Assembly: GCF_028389875.1 (NCBI RefSeq)
Contig: NW_026907680.1
Location: 1,736,001 to 1,800,000 of the forward strand
DNA length: 64,000 bases
Source of the DNA: Rhea pennata
Taxonomy: Eukaryota > Chordata > Aves > Rheiformes > Rheidae
Direction: 5' to 3'
Position numbers and translations under genes: made by a program. Numbering within the stretch: the first letter of the stretch is position 1; the number at the start of each line of letters is the position of its first letter. The notes under the pieces were generated by a model. It was not told the origin of the DNA. It searched no databases and worked only from the letters and a program-made list of their open reading frames with translations. Shown here one piece after another: positions 32,206 through 56,463 of the stretch.

Positions 32206-33244
32206 ACCAACTGCCCCAAGTCGGGTGGCTCTTGGCTGGGTGTGTGGTGAGCTCGTGCGTTTGCAGTGTGGGAGATTTGGGGAGGCCTGAAGAGCAGAGC
32301 TGAGGAGTCAGGGCTCAGGGGCTGCTGCCAGGGCAGCTCTCCGCCGCGGTCGTGCTGTGGCTCTTTGGCTGCAGCTGCGGTGGCTGTGGCCTAGGGGTGT
32401 GCTGCATCTTGTTGGTGCTGGAGAGAGGCGTGGAGAGGGCCCTGACATGGCCAACGCATGTCCTGGGGGCAGGGGGCCTGTGGGGAGAGGAGGAAAAAGC
32501 TGCTGTATGCCTCTGAGGGGAGGAAGTGCTTGAGCCTGGGCCCCCTTGCTGGGGCCCAGTGCTGGCTGCGTGGTGGGAGGGAACTGCCAGCTCTTGTGTG
32601 TGTCTTGGGTGCCCTTGAGTGCTGGGCTTTTGCGGGTGTGAGGGGAAGAAAGCGGGTGCCCAGGGCCAGAAGGCGAAGCGGCCACCCCGGAGGCTTGGTG
32701 CCAGCAGAGTCCATGGCCACCTGGGCTGTAGCACCCAGGAACTAGTGGAGTTGCAGAGACCGAGGGCAGGTAGGAAGGAGAGCAGCAGAGCCCAGAGGCT
32801 GGCCTTGAGGCGAGCAGGCTTCCCCTTCTGCAGAGACCTGCTAGGGGGATGCCAGGGGAGGCAGCTCAGAAGGGCAAAGGAGCTCAGGAAAGCTGGCAGG
32901 CCTTTAAGCTGCTGAAGGAGAGCCTCCTCCAAGTGCCACTCTGCTCCACCTTGACACTCCAGCAAGCCCAAGTCAGGGCAAAGCCTGCGGCCCCTCACTA
33001 GCAATGGTGATTCTGGAGGACCAGGCTTCATCGTTCCATCTGGTACGTGCGCATCTGCAAATGCAGGAGCTTTGCTTGAGCGCCTGCTCAGGGAGACATT
33101 CCTCAGCACTTCATGAGCACGCAGTCCCCTTCTCTCTGCAGGCTGACAACCCTCGGTAAGGATCCGCACCTCAGACCAGCTTCTAGCCTCTTTGTCCTCC
33201 AAACATTTTCCATTACCCCCACAGCAGGAGCTGCGAGAGAAAGC

Positions 33245-33370
33245 ACCCATCACAGAATCATCGAAGGGTGGAGGTTGGAAGGGGCCTCTGGAGATCATCT
33301 CGTCCAGCCCCCCTGCTCAAGCAGGGTCACCTACAGCACACTGCACAGGATCACACCAGGCAGCCTCTGA
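33245..33370 (-). mobile_element. Short CR1 3' end
   Basis: Minus-strand CR1 terminus: the reverse complement contains GATGATCTCCAGAGG, CCCCTTCCAACC and a terminal ATTCTGTGAT. Its inverted copy is at 58,503-58,630. Confidence 0.85.
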
Positions 33371-33819
33371 ATGTCTCCAGAGAAGGAAACACGGAGGTTC
33401 TGCTTGCAGACTGCGGCTCACGAAGTACTTGAGGCCAGGGTTCCGAGAGCTGCAGCCCGCAGTGGGAGAAGAGGCCTTTGCTGTCTTTGGGCTCATTTCT
33501 CAGCTCTGTGCTTGCGTCCTATTTTCTGCCAGATTCTGCTCTTGCACCTCTCATCCTTGAGGGGAAGACAAATGGAACAAGCCTGCCCTTCAAAGGTAGG
33601 ACTCTGAGAGACAAAAAGAGGTTGCTCTTGCAAACTAAGCAGCAAGCGGAGGGAGCCAGAGCTCCAGTGCTGGGAAACACAAGGCATTAGACTGATCTCA
33701 TCCGAAGCTGGCGTCCTTTGATGGCTTTGCCATGGATGTCGAGGGAGTGAAGAGGCTTAGGCCAACAGCTTTGCAGAGCAGGAGCAGAGAGCACTGGCTC
33801 CAATCACATGGTGTTTCAG

Positions 33820-36800
33820 CACAGGCTGGAACAGCAGCAGCAAGTAGGTGCAGAACCGCAAAGAATGCACTGATTGCCCCAACAGGGTCTTCTTCCAGCA
33901 GCCTGGGGCCTGGGAGCTTCGTCAGCCAGAGGCAGGAGCCACAAAGCCTTTGCCTGCTTGGTCCTTTTAGAAGGGCACCCCCACCTTGGGCTGAAAGCAC
34001 ACCGTCAACCTGTGGCAGGGCCAGATGCGGCTCCTTGCTTGGCTTCTCTCTTCCTCTTCAAAGCACTTCTGCTGGCCTTCTTCTCACCTCTGCAGGGCAA
34101 GGAGATGCGGCTTTCAGCGACCTCTCTCTTGCCTCTCCTTCCTGACCAAGAGCTGTTCGCTCACAGCCTGCCCCGGTGCATGCAAAGTTCAGATGTGGTC
34201 ATTTTCTCCCCAAGGGGCCTCACTCCTCCTGCAGCAAATACCCTCTGGCACTTTATTGCCCAGCCATTCCCTGTGCTTTGGTCCTTCTGTAGCTCTTATT
34301 TGGGGAGCCTATAACATGGAGAGGAATGAGTGGTTCTGGTTTTGGTTTGTTTGAAAAGATTGATCCCTACCAGAAGCAAGCAAGGCAGAAAGACATCTTG
34401 GGCTGGCGTTTTCCTCCAGACCACGATTATCGCAGCAGAGAGTCAGCTGCCTGTATGGGGCACGTATGGAGCATGATTTGGATCGGAAAAGGGCACGGGA
34501 ACTCCTCATCACAAAGGCCTTAAGCCATACTGGGGAGCCAAAGTCCTCAGGGAAAGCCCACAATTTCTCAGCCTGGTCTTCAAGTATGGCCTCAGAACGC
34601 AAGCGGGCCTCTTGGCATGCTGGGCTGCCACCTTCAGCAGGAGCTCTCCTGGAGGGGCTGAGTTCTTGCTTTTCTCTTTACTCATACAATTTCAAGAAGA
34701 AAACAAGAACTCCCCACCAGTGTCCCCGGCCACACTGAGATGACTGTGGCTCCTAATGGCTCCATTCGCAGAAGGGCCCAGGAAGAGTCTGCATAGGTAT
34801 TGTCAGAGAAGGAAAGCTCCTCAGATCCACTGGAGATGTGGGCCTTCCACTCGTGTATGCAGTGTGCTTCCCAGGCTCTGACAAAGGAAAGGTATGGGCG
34901 GAGGAGGAGGGGAAACTGGTTCCTCTGGAGTCCCTGCTTTGTGACAGGACCTATTTCAAGGCACGGAGATCATCAGAGAGGTCCTTTTTGCTCCAGGATC
35001 TTTTCCTCACCCAGCACTGTGATTTGTTTCTCTACAGCTTTTAACACTTGCTGGCGTGTCCACAGTCCTATTGCCTAACACTAGCATTTTTGAATGTCAT
35101 CCTGTGCTGACTGGGAGCAATGTCATTTATTGGCTTTTGAGACTTTATCTGATTGTGCTCGATGCAGGAAGACAGTGAGGGTCTTCTTGGTTGGTTTACA
35201 TAGTCCTGTAGAGGAGCTTCCCTGGAAAAAAGGAAGTTTCGACAGGGCAAGTGGTATCCGTGTGTGTGTTTGTGTATGCATATACATCTCCATCGAGAAG
35301 GCTCAGCAGAAAGCGGCTAAAAGATTTGTCCTCCATAAAACTGCCTTTCTGAGCTGTGAAGGAAGATGGGACACTTGGAGACAGGAGTCCAACCTGCAGG
35401 AGTCCAGGTTGGCCAATGGTGTAAGTAGATATGGTCGGTGGGTTTTCTGAAAACGTGTGGGGCATATCACAGAATCACAGAATGGGTAAGGTTGGAAGGG
35501 ACCTCAGGGGATCATCTAGTCCAACCTCCCTGCTCAGGCAGGGTCACCTAGACCATGTTAGACAGGGTTGCATCCGGGCAGGGTCTGAATCTCCCCAGAG
35601 AAGGAGACTCCACAATGTCTCTGGGAAACCTCTCCCAGTGCTCGGTCACTCTTACAGGAAAGAAATTCCTCCTCATATTGAGGCGGAGCTTCCGCTGGTT
35701 CAGTTTGTGCCCGTTGCCTCTTGTCCTGTTGCGTGGCACTAGTGAAAAGAGTTCGGCCCCATCCCTTTGATGGGGATATCCAGTGGAATTTCCTTCACTC
35801 TCTTTCAGGAGCCCGTTGAGTGATAATCAAACACAAAAAATCAAATGTCTTCCTCTGTGTGGGCCCCTTTCATTCTGATTTCCTCTGAGGGCTTTACATC
35901 TCTCTACATTTTTGCACTGTCCAATCCCAGGTACTATTTATTTCCACAAACGCTTTGGGCTACGTGTGCTAAAAAACTAACACTGGGGTTTTTTTTTCCC
36001 CCTCTCCCAGGTGCAGGTGAAGTTGGAAGTACATGTGTTGGCCTCCAGAATGAGGGGTCTTCTGAAGGATCTTCAGCAAATGCCACTTTCTAGGGCAATA
36101 CAGAGGCATTGTGATATTCTGAGCAGAAACGATGTGGCCGGCACAAAATACAATGCAATGCTGGTGAAAAATACTTGCTTTACACAGCACGGTAATGGTT
36201 TCCCACTAAATGGTCTGGCAGTGAGAAATCCTTGCTGCAGGCTGAACCTAAACTCCAAGGGTATTCAAAAACTGCCAGGCACATGGCACTTCCCTCTAAC
36301 AAGCCTGCAGGGATACGGAGCTTGTCTGGCACCGTAAAGAACATGTCCCTTCTCGTGCGAGTAACCAACTGGCTAACCTTTCTTCTGCAGCTTGATGGAG
36401 CTGCCTAAGTATTTTGTATGGAAGCACATGTGTGGTCTTGCTCAAGTCAGGCGCTGCCTTTTAGCCACAGCAGTCCCTCTGCTCCCTTCCATTCTCTTCC
36501 GGCTACAGACATGTAGCATTTTCAGCGTTCTCTTAGCACTGAGCACATTGCTCTTGGATCTGTTCTGTGTCCCCTACTTCAGTCCTCCTGCAGTGGAAAA
36601 CCCTGTAGTGCAGCCCAGCATGGCCACTGGCAGGCACAAGGCTTTGATGCTGAGTGTGAGGGCACTTGTGCCTTGCACCCGGGAGCGTCGCGGCAGGAAA
36701 ATGGTGTCAGTGCTGACAGGGAGGTGATTCCAGCCCCACCCACCTGGAAGCCAGGAGGAGGAACCTTGCTGCTGCTTCTGCTAGTGAGCTCACTTGCGCC

Positions 36801-36889
36801 TCAAGACCTGAGAGGCCACCAGTGGCCACAAGGCTGCTGTTAGTGCCTGGCTGGACACAACCAGCCTGAGGAATCAGCAGGGGTGTTGA
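33820..36889. repeat. Right arm of the second inverted repeat
   Basis: Inverted copy of 14,316-17,355. The arm ends exactly where the 5' LTR of the provirus begins at 36,890; in the other two copies of this sequence the host sequence continues past this point (GGGGTGTTGGCAAGC). It includes the outer block of the first palindrome at 35,845-36,889, in the same orientation as 1-1,010. Confidence 0.85.
35465..35770 (-). mobile_element. CR1 3' end (copy in second inverted repeat)
   Basis: Reverse complement of 15,390-15,722, beginning on the plus strand with TCACAGAATCACAGAATGGG. Confidence 0.9.
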
Positions 36890-37422
36890 TGTTAGAGAAA
36901 TACTATGGGAAAAACCTTGCAAATAGTTAACAAGACTCAAGGACACGGGGGAGAGAAAAACAGTACTGCAAAGGATAACCAGCTCCGGCTAAGTAACCTT
37001 GATGAAACCACAACGCTTTGAAGATTGCGAGGGGTAGATAAGACAAACACAGCAGAATAACCCAGAAGTGACCTCAGGTTCATTAAGGCTTATTAACATA
37101 TTAAACTTCACACCCCTAAATGAATAATGAGATGGAAATGACATGATAATGATGTTACCGCCTCTTCTTCACTTCCTATGCTAATTAACAAGAATGTGAA
37201 AGCGCAAGTAACGAAACTGTAACCAATAGGAAAACTTGCATGAAGTACTCTTTGAAAAGCGTGTATAAACAAAGAATGAGAGGGGGAGGAGGTGTGCTAG
37301 CTCTGTGGATTTACCACCTAGCCCCCATCTCTGCGCAGAAATGAAATCAACAAATATCTCGACCCTTTGTGTCTATTGGTTGCTTGCACACCGGGTAACA
37401 GAACCCAGATTTTGGGACAACA
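36890..37422 (+). repeat. 5' LTR
   Basis: Runs from TG at 36,890 to CA at 37,422, 533 bp. A TATAAA box lies at 37,264-37,269 and a CCAAT-like ACCAATAGG upstream. Where the 3' LTR has AATAAA this copy reads AATCAA, so its own polyadenylation signal is damaged. It is about 7-8% divergent from the 3' LTR by eye and lacks a stretch of about 20 bp present there. Confidence 0.9.
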
Positions 37423-37425
37423 GTT

Positions 37426-37443
37426 TGGCGACCCAGGTGGGAC
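37426..37443 (+). other. Primer-binding site
   Basis: Eighteen bases beginning TGGCGACC, three bases after the LTR end. The TGGCGAC start fits a tRNA-Arg type primer as used by some class I elements; the exact tRNA would need a match against avian tRNA genes. Confidence 0.6.
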
Positions 37444-37811
37444 TTGCCAGAAGGCCTTGCCCGGATCATCTTGCCGTTCCCGACAGCGGACTGGATCGGA
37501 TCGAGCTCCAGGATGCACCGACCTGTTGATCGGGGAGTCCTCTGACCTCCCTCCGAAGTTGGGATGACAAGAGGCTCAAAGGTGCAACGCCAACCAGAGA
37601 TATATGTGCCAGGGCGAAAGAGGGGTGAATCTTTGGATTGGTGAGTATCAAATTTACTTACTTACGTGGAAGACTATGTTGAATTACGTCGCACGTAGAC
37701 GCTCGGCAAAGGTTGCCTTTATTGACCAGAGGGGTCAGAGCGGAGTGCGCACAAAGGTACGGGAAAAAAGTTATTTCTAAGTAATAAGGTTGGTATTTCT
37801 CGGTAATTAAC

Positions 37812-39283
37812 ATGGGATCAAGCCAATCCACGATTCCTCCCTGTAGCCCTTTGGGTTGTATTTTGAAACACTAGAATATTTTTGGAGGAGATCGGATGAC
37901 AAAAAAAAGAAAGAAAAGATGTTGTAATCAATGGTGGCCAATGTATAAGCTGGAATGTGATGAGCAATGACCAAAAAATGGGACCTTGAACTATAACACT
38001 ATATTACAGTTACTGCTGTTTTGTTGCCGGAAGGGGAAGTGGGATGAAATACCCTATGTGGAGGCTTTTGTGTCGCTATATAGGGAAGCAGAAATTCAGA
38101 GGGAATGTGAACCTATAAGTAAGGAGGAATCTGTAATGATTGCAGTAGGAAAGAAGGAAGAGAGCGGGTATTGTGCTAACAGACAAATTCTGAATGGAGA
38201 GGAGCAGGAGGATGTACAACTACTGACAGTGCCCCCCTCTTGTGGAAACGATTCCACCGCAGTTGAAGCATCGGCCCCCCCGCTAGAAAGCCAAGAGTCC
38301 AGCCCTATTTCTGGCCGAACTAGGAGACGGAAACAACCTGTTCTACAGGCTCCTTTGAGACAAGCAGTGGGACCAGAAGGGCTGCCAGTATTTGTACATG
38401 TTCCTTTTACAACCTCGGATTTACTAAACTGGAAGCAGTCTATTGGATCATATAGGGAAAATCCTGAGAAGCTGCATCAGCTTTTGGAGACTATTATGAT
38501 AACTCATAATCCTAACTGGGGAGATGTGCAGGCGCTGTTGAATGCTTTCCTGACGGGAGAAGAAAGGAGGCTGGTAATTGCTAAGGCAAAAGAAGAGGGT
38601 GAGAGAAGGGACAGAAAGGGGGAACCTGAGGTCTATTTACGCACCAGAAAGGATCCAGAGTGGGATCCAAGTAGGAGTGGGGATAGGGAGCTATTGAGGC
38701 AGTATCAACAGCTAATCTTATACGGGTTTCGGTACAGAGTTCCGAAACCAAAGAACGCATCAAAACTGTATGAGCAAGGGCCTGAAGAAAATCCCTCGGC
38801 CTTTTATGAAAGATTATGCGAAAGAGCCAGAAAATGGACAGACCTGGATCCAAATGAGGAAGCGAATCAAAGGCTGTTTAATATGCTCTTCATTGGCCAG
38901 TCAGCTCAGGATATTAGAAAGAAGCTGCAGAAGGTAGATGGAGCTGGGGGAATGTCTATTCCACAGCTGATAGAAATAGCGTATAAGGTACAGAATAATC
39001 GAGATGAAAAGAGAACAAGAGAAATTGAATGAAACTGCAGGCTTCTCTCCTGGCAGCTGTCCAGAGGAATGAATCCCAAGGCAGGGGCAGGGGAAGCAGG
39101 AGAGGTAACAGAGGAGGAAGAGGTGGAAGGGGAGGGAGGCCAGGAGGAGGCCTCCCTAGACCCGCTTTGGGTCCAAATCAATGTGCAGTTTGTAGGCAGG
39201 CAGGGCACTGGAAAGATGAATGTCCAAATCGAAGAAGGATAACAAAGCTACAGAGCCCAGCAAACACCGACCTAATTATGTGA
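37812..39283 (+). pseudogene. Retroviral gag remnant
   Basis: The frame opens at 37,812 with a Met-Gly-Ser-Ser start typical of a myristoylated matrix protein. In-frame stops lie at 37,872 and 37,968, after which it is open to 39,032 through a recognisable capsid region (PFTTSDLLNW, LLNAFLTGEER, NPSAFYERL). The frame then shifts near 39,030 and continues through a Gly/Arg-rich segment and one zinc knuckle of the form C-x2-C-x4-H-x4-C at 39,182-39,223, ending at a TGA at 39,281. Such a stop between gag and pol is normal for the class; the other breaks are damage. Confidence 0.85.
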
Positions 39284-39289
39284 GAGGAG

Positions 39290-42189
39290 TCAGATATGGA
39301 ATGAAGGGGACCGGGGGAGAAAATCAGAATTTCCTCAGCTGATCCCCTGGTTCCAGTAAAGCTGGGGAATGAAACTATAGATTTTTTATTAGATAGTGGA
39401 GCCACTCATTCATGATAACTAGTTGTAAAGGACCCTTAAGTAAGACTGCTACCACCATTGTTGGGGCTACGGGAAGGAAAGCTTTGAGGCCATTTTTGCA
39501 ACCAATGGAGTGCATGACTGGAGGTACTAAATTGACACATGAATTTCTCTCTATGCCAGAGTGTCCCCTCCCTTTATTAGGATGGGATTTCCTATGCAAA
39601 CTGAATGCGCAGGTGACCTTTTCTGAGAGTTCCGTGCAGCTCCACAGCCCTCCAGAATCGGCATGGAGAGCACAAATCTGCCTTTTGATGGGATCGGCTC
39701 CAGACGATAACAGTGCAAGTATCCCTTCAAGTGTATTGGATGCGGTGATTCCCTTGGTTTGGGCCTCAACAAAGCCAGGCAAAGCAAAAAATGCGACTCC
39801 AGTCAAAATAGAGCTGCAACCAGGAGCGAAGCCAGTTAGGGTGCATCAGTACCCTATCAAGCTAGAAGCACGTAGAGGATTGGAACCCCTAATTAATGCC
39901 TTCTTGCAATATGGCTTGCTTAGAGAGTGTCAGTCTGAATTCAATACACCAATCCTGCCGGTAAGGAAACCGCACTCCCAAGAATATCAACTGGTCCAGG
40001 ACCTGAGGGCAGTGAACCAAATAACAAAATATATCCATCCAAGTGTGGCAAACCTATATACTCTTTTAGCCTCGGTGCCTGAGACTAACAGTTGTTTTAC
40101 AGTGCTAGATTTAAAAGATGCCTTTTTTTCTGTATTCCTATAGAGGAACAAAGCCAGGCAATTTTCACCTTTGAATGGGAAAGTCCCACTACGAGGAGGA
40201 AGGAGCAGTTATGCTGGACGGTTCTTCCTCAAGGATTCAAGGACAGCCCTACCGTGTTTGGTGAGATCTTGGCCAAAGAACTAGCCCAATGGCAGGAAGG
40301 TAACAAAAATGTCACTCTTTTACAGTATGTGGATGACATTTTGAGTGGAGCGGATTCAGAGCAAATATGTTTAGAGGCGACAGTGAGTCTGTTCAATTTT
40401 TTGTGGGCTTGCCAGGTATCGTGTTTCAAAGAAAAAGGCTCAGATTGCGAAGAAGGAAGTCCAATATCTTGGATTTAAAATATCAAAAGGACAACGTGCA
40501 CTAGGAGCGGAAAGAAAAGAGGCTATATGCCGAATTGCAGGACCCCGCACAAAAAGACAGCTGAGGGGATTCTTGGGAATGGCAGGATTTTGCCGTATAT
40601 GGATCTCTAATTTTGTGCTGATAACTAAACCTTTATATGCAGCCCTAAAGGGTCCGGAGGAATGGTTAGAGTGGACCCCAGCATGCCGTGCTAGTTTCGA
40701 TGAAATAAAAAAGAAATTGATGGAAGCTCCCGCACTGGGACTCCCAGATATGGCTAAACCCAAATGCTTGGGAGCTGGAAAAGACCGGTGGCATATCTTT
40801 CTAAACAATTAGACGAAGTAAGTAAAGGATGGCTGTCCTGCCTCCGGGCTATAGCAGCCACCATCTTATTAATACAAGCAAGATTGTTACAAGCAATAAT
40901 GGAACCCAAAGAAGTAGCTATAATGCATTGCAAAGCCCACCAGAAGGGAAATAGTGAAGTGACACAAGAAGGAGAGGAGATATGGCAGCCGAAAAGGCAG
41001 CACTAGCAGGACAGGTGATTGGGGCTTTATTACCCAGTAGAAAAATGCAAATGAGACCTCCTGAATATTCAGACAAAGAAAATCAATTGGCAGAAAGGCT
41101 AAAATGTACAAAAAATGCTGAAGGGTGGTGGGTCACCCCAAATGGACAAGCTTTAACTACAGCCAAAATGATGGAAGTGCTCCTCAAGAGACTGCATGAA
41201 GAAACTCACATGGGAGCAGATGCTATGATAAGCAGCGTAAAAAAGATACGCTGTGGGATCAAAGATGCTATCAAATGCTGACCTTATTGTAAGGAGATGC
41301 CCCACCTGTTGTGCAACTAACCCCAAAATTCAGAAGAAACCACCTATGGGAGAACTAAGAAGAGGATTAACCCCAGGGGAACACTGGCAGATCGATTTCT
41401 CTCAATTGCCTAAATGTGGTCGGTTTAAATATTTACTTGTTTTGGTAGATACATTTTCTGGTTGGCCAGAAGCCTTCCCATGCTCCACCAATCGTGCAAA
41501 CAGAAGTAATTAAAATTTTACTAAAAGAGAAAATTCCTCGATTTGGGATTCCCGAAGGTATATCCTCAGATAATGGACCTCATTTTATTTCAGAGGTGGT
41601 TCAAGGAACATCCAAATTTTTACAGATGAAATGGGAATTACACACTCCGTGGAGACCCCAGTCTAGCGGTAAGGTAGAAAGAATGAACCGAACACTTAAA
41701 AGACATATTTCAAAACTGTGTCAGGAAACCCATCTTAAATGGGTAGATGTATTACCAATGGCCTTGATGAGAATAAGAATAACCCCAAGAATAAAAAAGG
41801 GAGTAAGCCCTTTTGAAATACTTTACGGGAAACCTTACCCAATTAATGAAATAGGGGGATGAAGTGATCAAAGGCATGTAAGAGGGGAAGAAATGTTGAG
41901 AGAGTATTTATTGTCTTTGTCTCGGGTACTAACATCTTTACATAGGTACCTTAATCAACGTACCCCCCTTCCATTGGACTCCCCTGTGCATGACTTCAAG
42001 CCTGGGCATCTAGTTCATATTTGGACATGGAAAGAAGAACCACTAAGAGAAAAGTGGAAAGGACCTTACCTGGTGCTTCTGAAAACTCCTACTGCAGTAA
42101 AGGTGGAGGGAATAAGTTCCTGGACCCACTATTCCCGAATACAGAAGGCACCTTTGAATGACTCGTGGACTGCCACACCCACAAGATAG
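39290..42189 (+). pseudogene. Retroviral pro-pol remnant
   Basis: Protease active-site LLDSGATH lies at about 39,386-39,409, immediately followed by a frameshift. Reverse transcriptase follows, with LDLKDAFF near 40,110 and the catalytic YVDD at 40,326-40,337, but with frameshifts near 40,137 and 40,430. Ribonuclease H is mostly missing around 40,875, where the sequence jumps from its beginning to its end. The integrase region spans about 41,000-42,189 and retains the three acidic residues of its core (in IDFSQLP, SSDNGPHF and KVERMN) and the KWKGPYLVL motif, with frameshifts near 41,260 and 41,500 and a stop near 41,860. No functional enzyme can be made. Confidence 0.85.
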
Positions 42190-42625
42190 CTCCCAAGAGA
42201 AGAACACAGAAGTTACAAAAGTGATGAATTGCACTTGGAAAACTGAACTCTTTTATATGGAAATAGAGTGCTCTTAGTGTTATTAGGTGTTATTTTGCAT
42301 TCTGATAGTATTGTTAATTATAGATAGAGCTGATTTACAAGGATATTGATTTGTTTAATTTAATTTGTTTGCTATAGAGTTAAGATGGAAAATGAGGACA
42401 TTGTTAGCTTTGTTATGGATGCTCATTGGTACAGCTAACCTGATTTTGTAGCTTATACGGGCCTTCAGAAAAAGTGACTCAGATATTACTATTTGCTTCT
42501 CTATTCCCCAAATCTCCTGGATTACCCATGCCATGGGAAATACTTAGAATTAACTTAACATCCATGTAAGAATAATTGAAGTTGTTTAAATGAGACTTGC
42601 TAGATAAGTGATATTAACAAGTCTC

Positions 42626-42636
42626 AGAGGGGGGAA
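42626..42636 (+). other. Polypurine tract
   Basis: AGAGGGGGGAA lies one base before the TG of the 3' LTR, the normal plus-strand priming site. Confidence 0.85.
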
Positions 42637-42637
42637 T

Positions 42638-43191
42638 TGCTAGAGAAATACTGTGAGAAAAAACCTTGCAAATAGTTAACAAGACTCAAGGACAAGGGAG
42701 AGAGAAAAACAGTACTGCAAAGGATAACCAGCTCCAGCTAAATAACCTTCATGAAACCACAGCGCTGTGAAGATTGTGAGGGGAAGGTAAGACAAAAACA
42801 GCAGAATAACCCAGAAGTGACCTTAGGTTCATTAAGGCTTATTAACATACTAAATTTCACACCCCTAAATGAATAATGAGATGGAAATGACATGATAATG
42901 ATATTACCGCCTCTTCTTCGCTTCCTATGCTAATTAACAAGAATGTGAAAGCGCAAGCGCAAAGCGATTACCTGAGTTAACGAAACTGTAACCAATAGAA
43001 AGATTTGTATAAAATACTCCCTGGAAAGCGTGTGTAAATCAAGAATGGGAGGGGGAGGAGGTGTGCTAGCTTTGTGGATTTACCACCTAGCCCCCATCTC
43101 TGCGCAGAAATGAAATAAACAAATACCTCGACCCTGTGTGTCTATTGGTTGCTTGCACATCGGGTAACAGAACCCAGATTTTGGGACAACA
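42638..43191 (+). repeat. 3' LTR
   Basis: Runs from TG to CA, 554 bp. It has AATAAA at about 43,114-43,119, but the region matching the 5' LTR TATAAA reads GTGTAAATC, so the TATA box is lost. A segment of about 20 bp (GCAAAGCGATTACCTGAG) is present here and absent from the 5' LTR. Confidence 0.9.
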
Positions 43192-44593
43192 GTATCGCAG
43201 TTTTACCCCTCTGTTTAAAAAAATAAACCACATCAACTTCTAACCCCCTTTTCGATTTGCCTGAATTTGCAATGGCTTCCCCCCCCTTAAAAGCAGGGCC
43301 TGCTCTTTGAAACAAAGGCAAGTGTTTTTGCCCAAAAGCCAATTCCGCAGAAGGGGAACGGCGGCACGTGCAGGCGTGGTGAGACGCTCGCGCAGGCGTC
43401 GTTCCGCAGCGGGGACGTTCCACTGCTGCCCGAGCTTTGAGACCGTCACTGCAACGGGAACCACAGCTTGGCCGGCAGCCCCAGAGCTTGACTCGTTCCC
43501 GAGAAGCCGGAGGCTCTGGCCAGGCGGCGGCCGCTCGCCCCCAGGGAAGAAAAAGAGAAAAAAGCCATTTCTGGGCACGCTCTGGCAAGGCAGCAGGAAC
43601 TTCGGGATGTTCCCTGAAGTTCCTGGGATGAGCTAACGCAGGTGTATCCACTCTGGTTTCATGCAGGGATGCTGAAGCCACATGCCAGTCTGCAAGGCCC
43701 TAAAAGGAAGGAGCTGCTAGCAGAAAAGCTAACGTGAGAAATAAAAGAATTTTTAAAAAATTAAAAAGCAAAGGCAGGGTAACGTTCTAGTCGTACTCAA
43801 TCACCCACAACATCTTCTGTCTCGTAAGATGGTCACATTTGAATGGTATGGTTATTTTGTTTTGTTTTAAATCTATTTTAAAAATACCTACTGAAACCAG
43901 CAAGTCAAAAAATTTTCTCTTTCCCTTATATCTGCGGTGGAGACACCTGAAGCATCCAGAGAGATCACAAAATCCAATTATTCCAATGAGCAGGGGTAAA
44001 AGACAACGTCCTTTCAGATCGCATCTAATTAAATTAACCAAAAATCGGTGTAAGCGCTAACTTGGCGCCTGTTATGCCCGTCTGGAATCTCTTGGATCTT
44101 GTGAATCTGGCAGTTGGCCGCGTTGCAGTAACTGTCTTTTCAAGGGACTGCTCGCCAGCGAGCAGCTGGGTACAACTGCGGGAGACACGTCCCAGCTGCG
44201 CTGCTGCATTCCACCCTCAAACGCGGCAAGCGCGGGTTCATTGCTGAGCCCTGCGGGCAGTTAAGCTCTTTAGAGTGCTTGAAGAGTAAATGCAACAGAA
44301 ATAGCAAGGGGGGTTTAAATACGATTTGTTAAGGTGAGGAGCCAAATAGAAAAGACCTGCCTGGAGTTCCTGTTTAGATACATTTCATCAGTAAAAAACA
44401 ATACAACGTTTTACAGAGTATCCTCCCCAAAACTGTACAGAAATTACAAATATTTCCCCTCTGTCCATAAAGCAGAGTTTAAATTATCCCATTTCATAGT
44501 CCATATTCAAGGCAACAAGTGAAACGATGCTGCTCAGTTCGTCTTGTCGGAGAAGCAGGATCGTTCTTCTGAGCTGCAGTCCTGCTAGAGATG
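43192..44593. other. Interval between the provirus and TMEM209, with a CpG-rich patch
   Basis: Unique sequence downstream of the TMEM209 stop codon, so part is its 3' UTR. A CpG-rich patch at about 43,340-43,560 is unlike the AT-rich surroundings. Open frames there are short and show no domain. I did not find a canonical AATAAA on the minus strand close to the stop codon. Confidence 0.4.

Positions 44594-56463
<11,870 letters not shown>

Larger units (their letters stand above)
36890..43191 (+). mobile_element. Defective endogenous retrovirus, class I (gamma-like), with two LTRs
   Basis: A 6.3-kb provirus with 5' LTR, primer-binding site, broken gag, broken pro-pol, polypurine tract and 3' LTR. 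There is no env: only about 440 bp separate the end of the integrase frame from the polypurine tract. The capsid region, the Met-Gly-Ser-Ser gag start, a single CCHC nucleocapsid knuckle and a GPY-type integrase C-terminus point to the gammaretrovirus-like class. Many stops and frameshifts make it coding-dead. The flanks show no target duplication (GTTGA left, GTATC right), and the left flank is duplicated DNA while the right flank is unique DNA next to TMEM209. Confidence 0.9.

Noticed and set aside
32315..33298. 327-codon minus-strand frame
   Set aside because: It starts inside a CR1 terminus, and its inverted copy at 58,546-59,721 is broken, so it is not maintained as coding.
36890..43191. 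Provirus as a recently active element
   Set aside because: The LTRs differ at many positions, gag and pol carry multiple stops and frameshifts, part of ribonuclease H is gone and env is absent.
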